From JAKFWF01 sp031374115 (GTDB lineage: Bacteria > Pseudomonadota > Alphaproteobacteria > Rhizobiales > Hyphomicrobiaceae): a stretch of DNA of 5,677 nt. Position 1 is the stretch's first letter. Every line of letters begins with the position of its first letter. Location of the stretch: positions 1-5,677 of the forward strand of contig JANMNO010000123.1 of assembly GCA_031374115.1 (NCBI GenBank), read 5' to 3'. A model generated the notes under the pieces. That model did not search any database. It was given only the letters and a program-made list of their open reading frames with translations, and was not told the DNA's origin. Of the stretch, positions 5,593 to 5,677 are shown piece after piece. The position numbers were made by a program, and so were the translations under genes.

Positions 5593-5677
5593 ATGGCTCG
5601 GATCGACAACAAGTATGCGCAAGCAACGCGCGCGGGAAGCGATGTCGCCATCGACCAAGGTTTACGCGCGTATATGG
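5593..5677 (+). CDS. Bax inhibitor-1 (BI-1/YccA) family membrane protein, N-terminal part only
   Basis: Only the first 28 residues are present before the right edge: MARIDNKYAQATRAG, then SDVAIDQGLRAYM. The ending DQGLRAYM is the hallmark that precedes the first membrane helix in bacterial Bax inhibitor-1 family proteins (commonly DxGLRxYMLxVYNxMA). Many alphaproteobacterial members start with a similar short polar tail rich in R, A and D. Family members are seven-helix inner-membrane proteins; YccA modulates the FtsH protease and others are proposed calcium leak channels. A start here is supported by the ribosome-binding site at 5580-5587. The gene lies downstream of the exporter operon on the same strand, 123 nt away, and is probably a separate transcription unit. 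The assignment rests on a short stretch but the motif is distinctive. Confidence 0.7.
   Translation, partial: MARIDNKYAQATRAGSDVAIDQGLRAYM

Overview
The window is built around one complete operon for an ABC-2 type exporter with its periplasmic adaptor, on the + strand at 446-5469. It encodes a HlyD/YbhG-family membrane fusion protein, a double-headed ATPase of the YbhF type (two nucleotide-binding domains in one 574-residue chain), and two ABC-2 permeases of the YbhS and YbhR types. Gene order, gene lengths and many remembered motif stretches match the Escherichia coli ybhG-ybhF-ybhS-ybhR locus, which is linked to drug (cefoperazone, chloramphenicol, tetracycline) and cation efflux. The four genes are spaced by 3 nt, a 4-nt ATGA overlap and 3 nt, so they are almost certainly co-transcribed and translationally coupled. 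No regulator (such as CecR) and no outer-membrane TolC-like channel gene is visible.

The left end is more unusual. Positions 1-150 hold the minus-strand start of a secreted protein: a signal peptide followed by the beginning of a carboxypeptidase-regulatory-like (CarboxypepD_reg) domain. This is the usual N-terminus of Oar-type TonB-dependent receptors, which are especially frequent in Acidobacteriota. Two adjacent GC-rich hairpins follow (194-211 and 226-244) and look like a dispersed REP-type repeat. Immediately after them, at about 241-247, begins the C-terminal end of a polyphosphate kinase 2 (PPK2) gene, about 72 codons, with its catalytic part missing. The ppk2 tail overlaps the start of the adaptor gene by 20 nt and carries that gene's ribosome-binding site, so ppk2 was probably the original upstream member of this operon. 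The break at the hairpins is therefore either a genomic rearrangement or transfer, or an assembly junction.

The right end (5470-5592) is a short intergenic stretch with a weak sigma-54-like match. It leads into the first 28 codons of a Bax inhibitor-1 (BI-1/YccA) family membrane protein, whose N-terminus resembles alphaproteobacterial homologues.

The organism is a Gram-negative bacterium with a GC-rich genome. The exporter operon and BI-1 start look proteobacterial (alphaproteobacterial by impression), whereas the left 240 bases look acidobacterial. This conflict is one of the two most interesting features of the window. The other is the clearly asymmetric pair of ATP sites in the YbhF-like ATPase. 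I found no CRISPR array, tRNA, rRNA, insertion sequence or obviously novel defence system.
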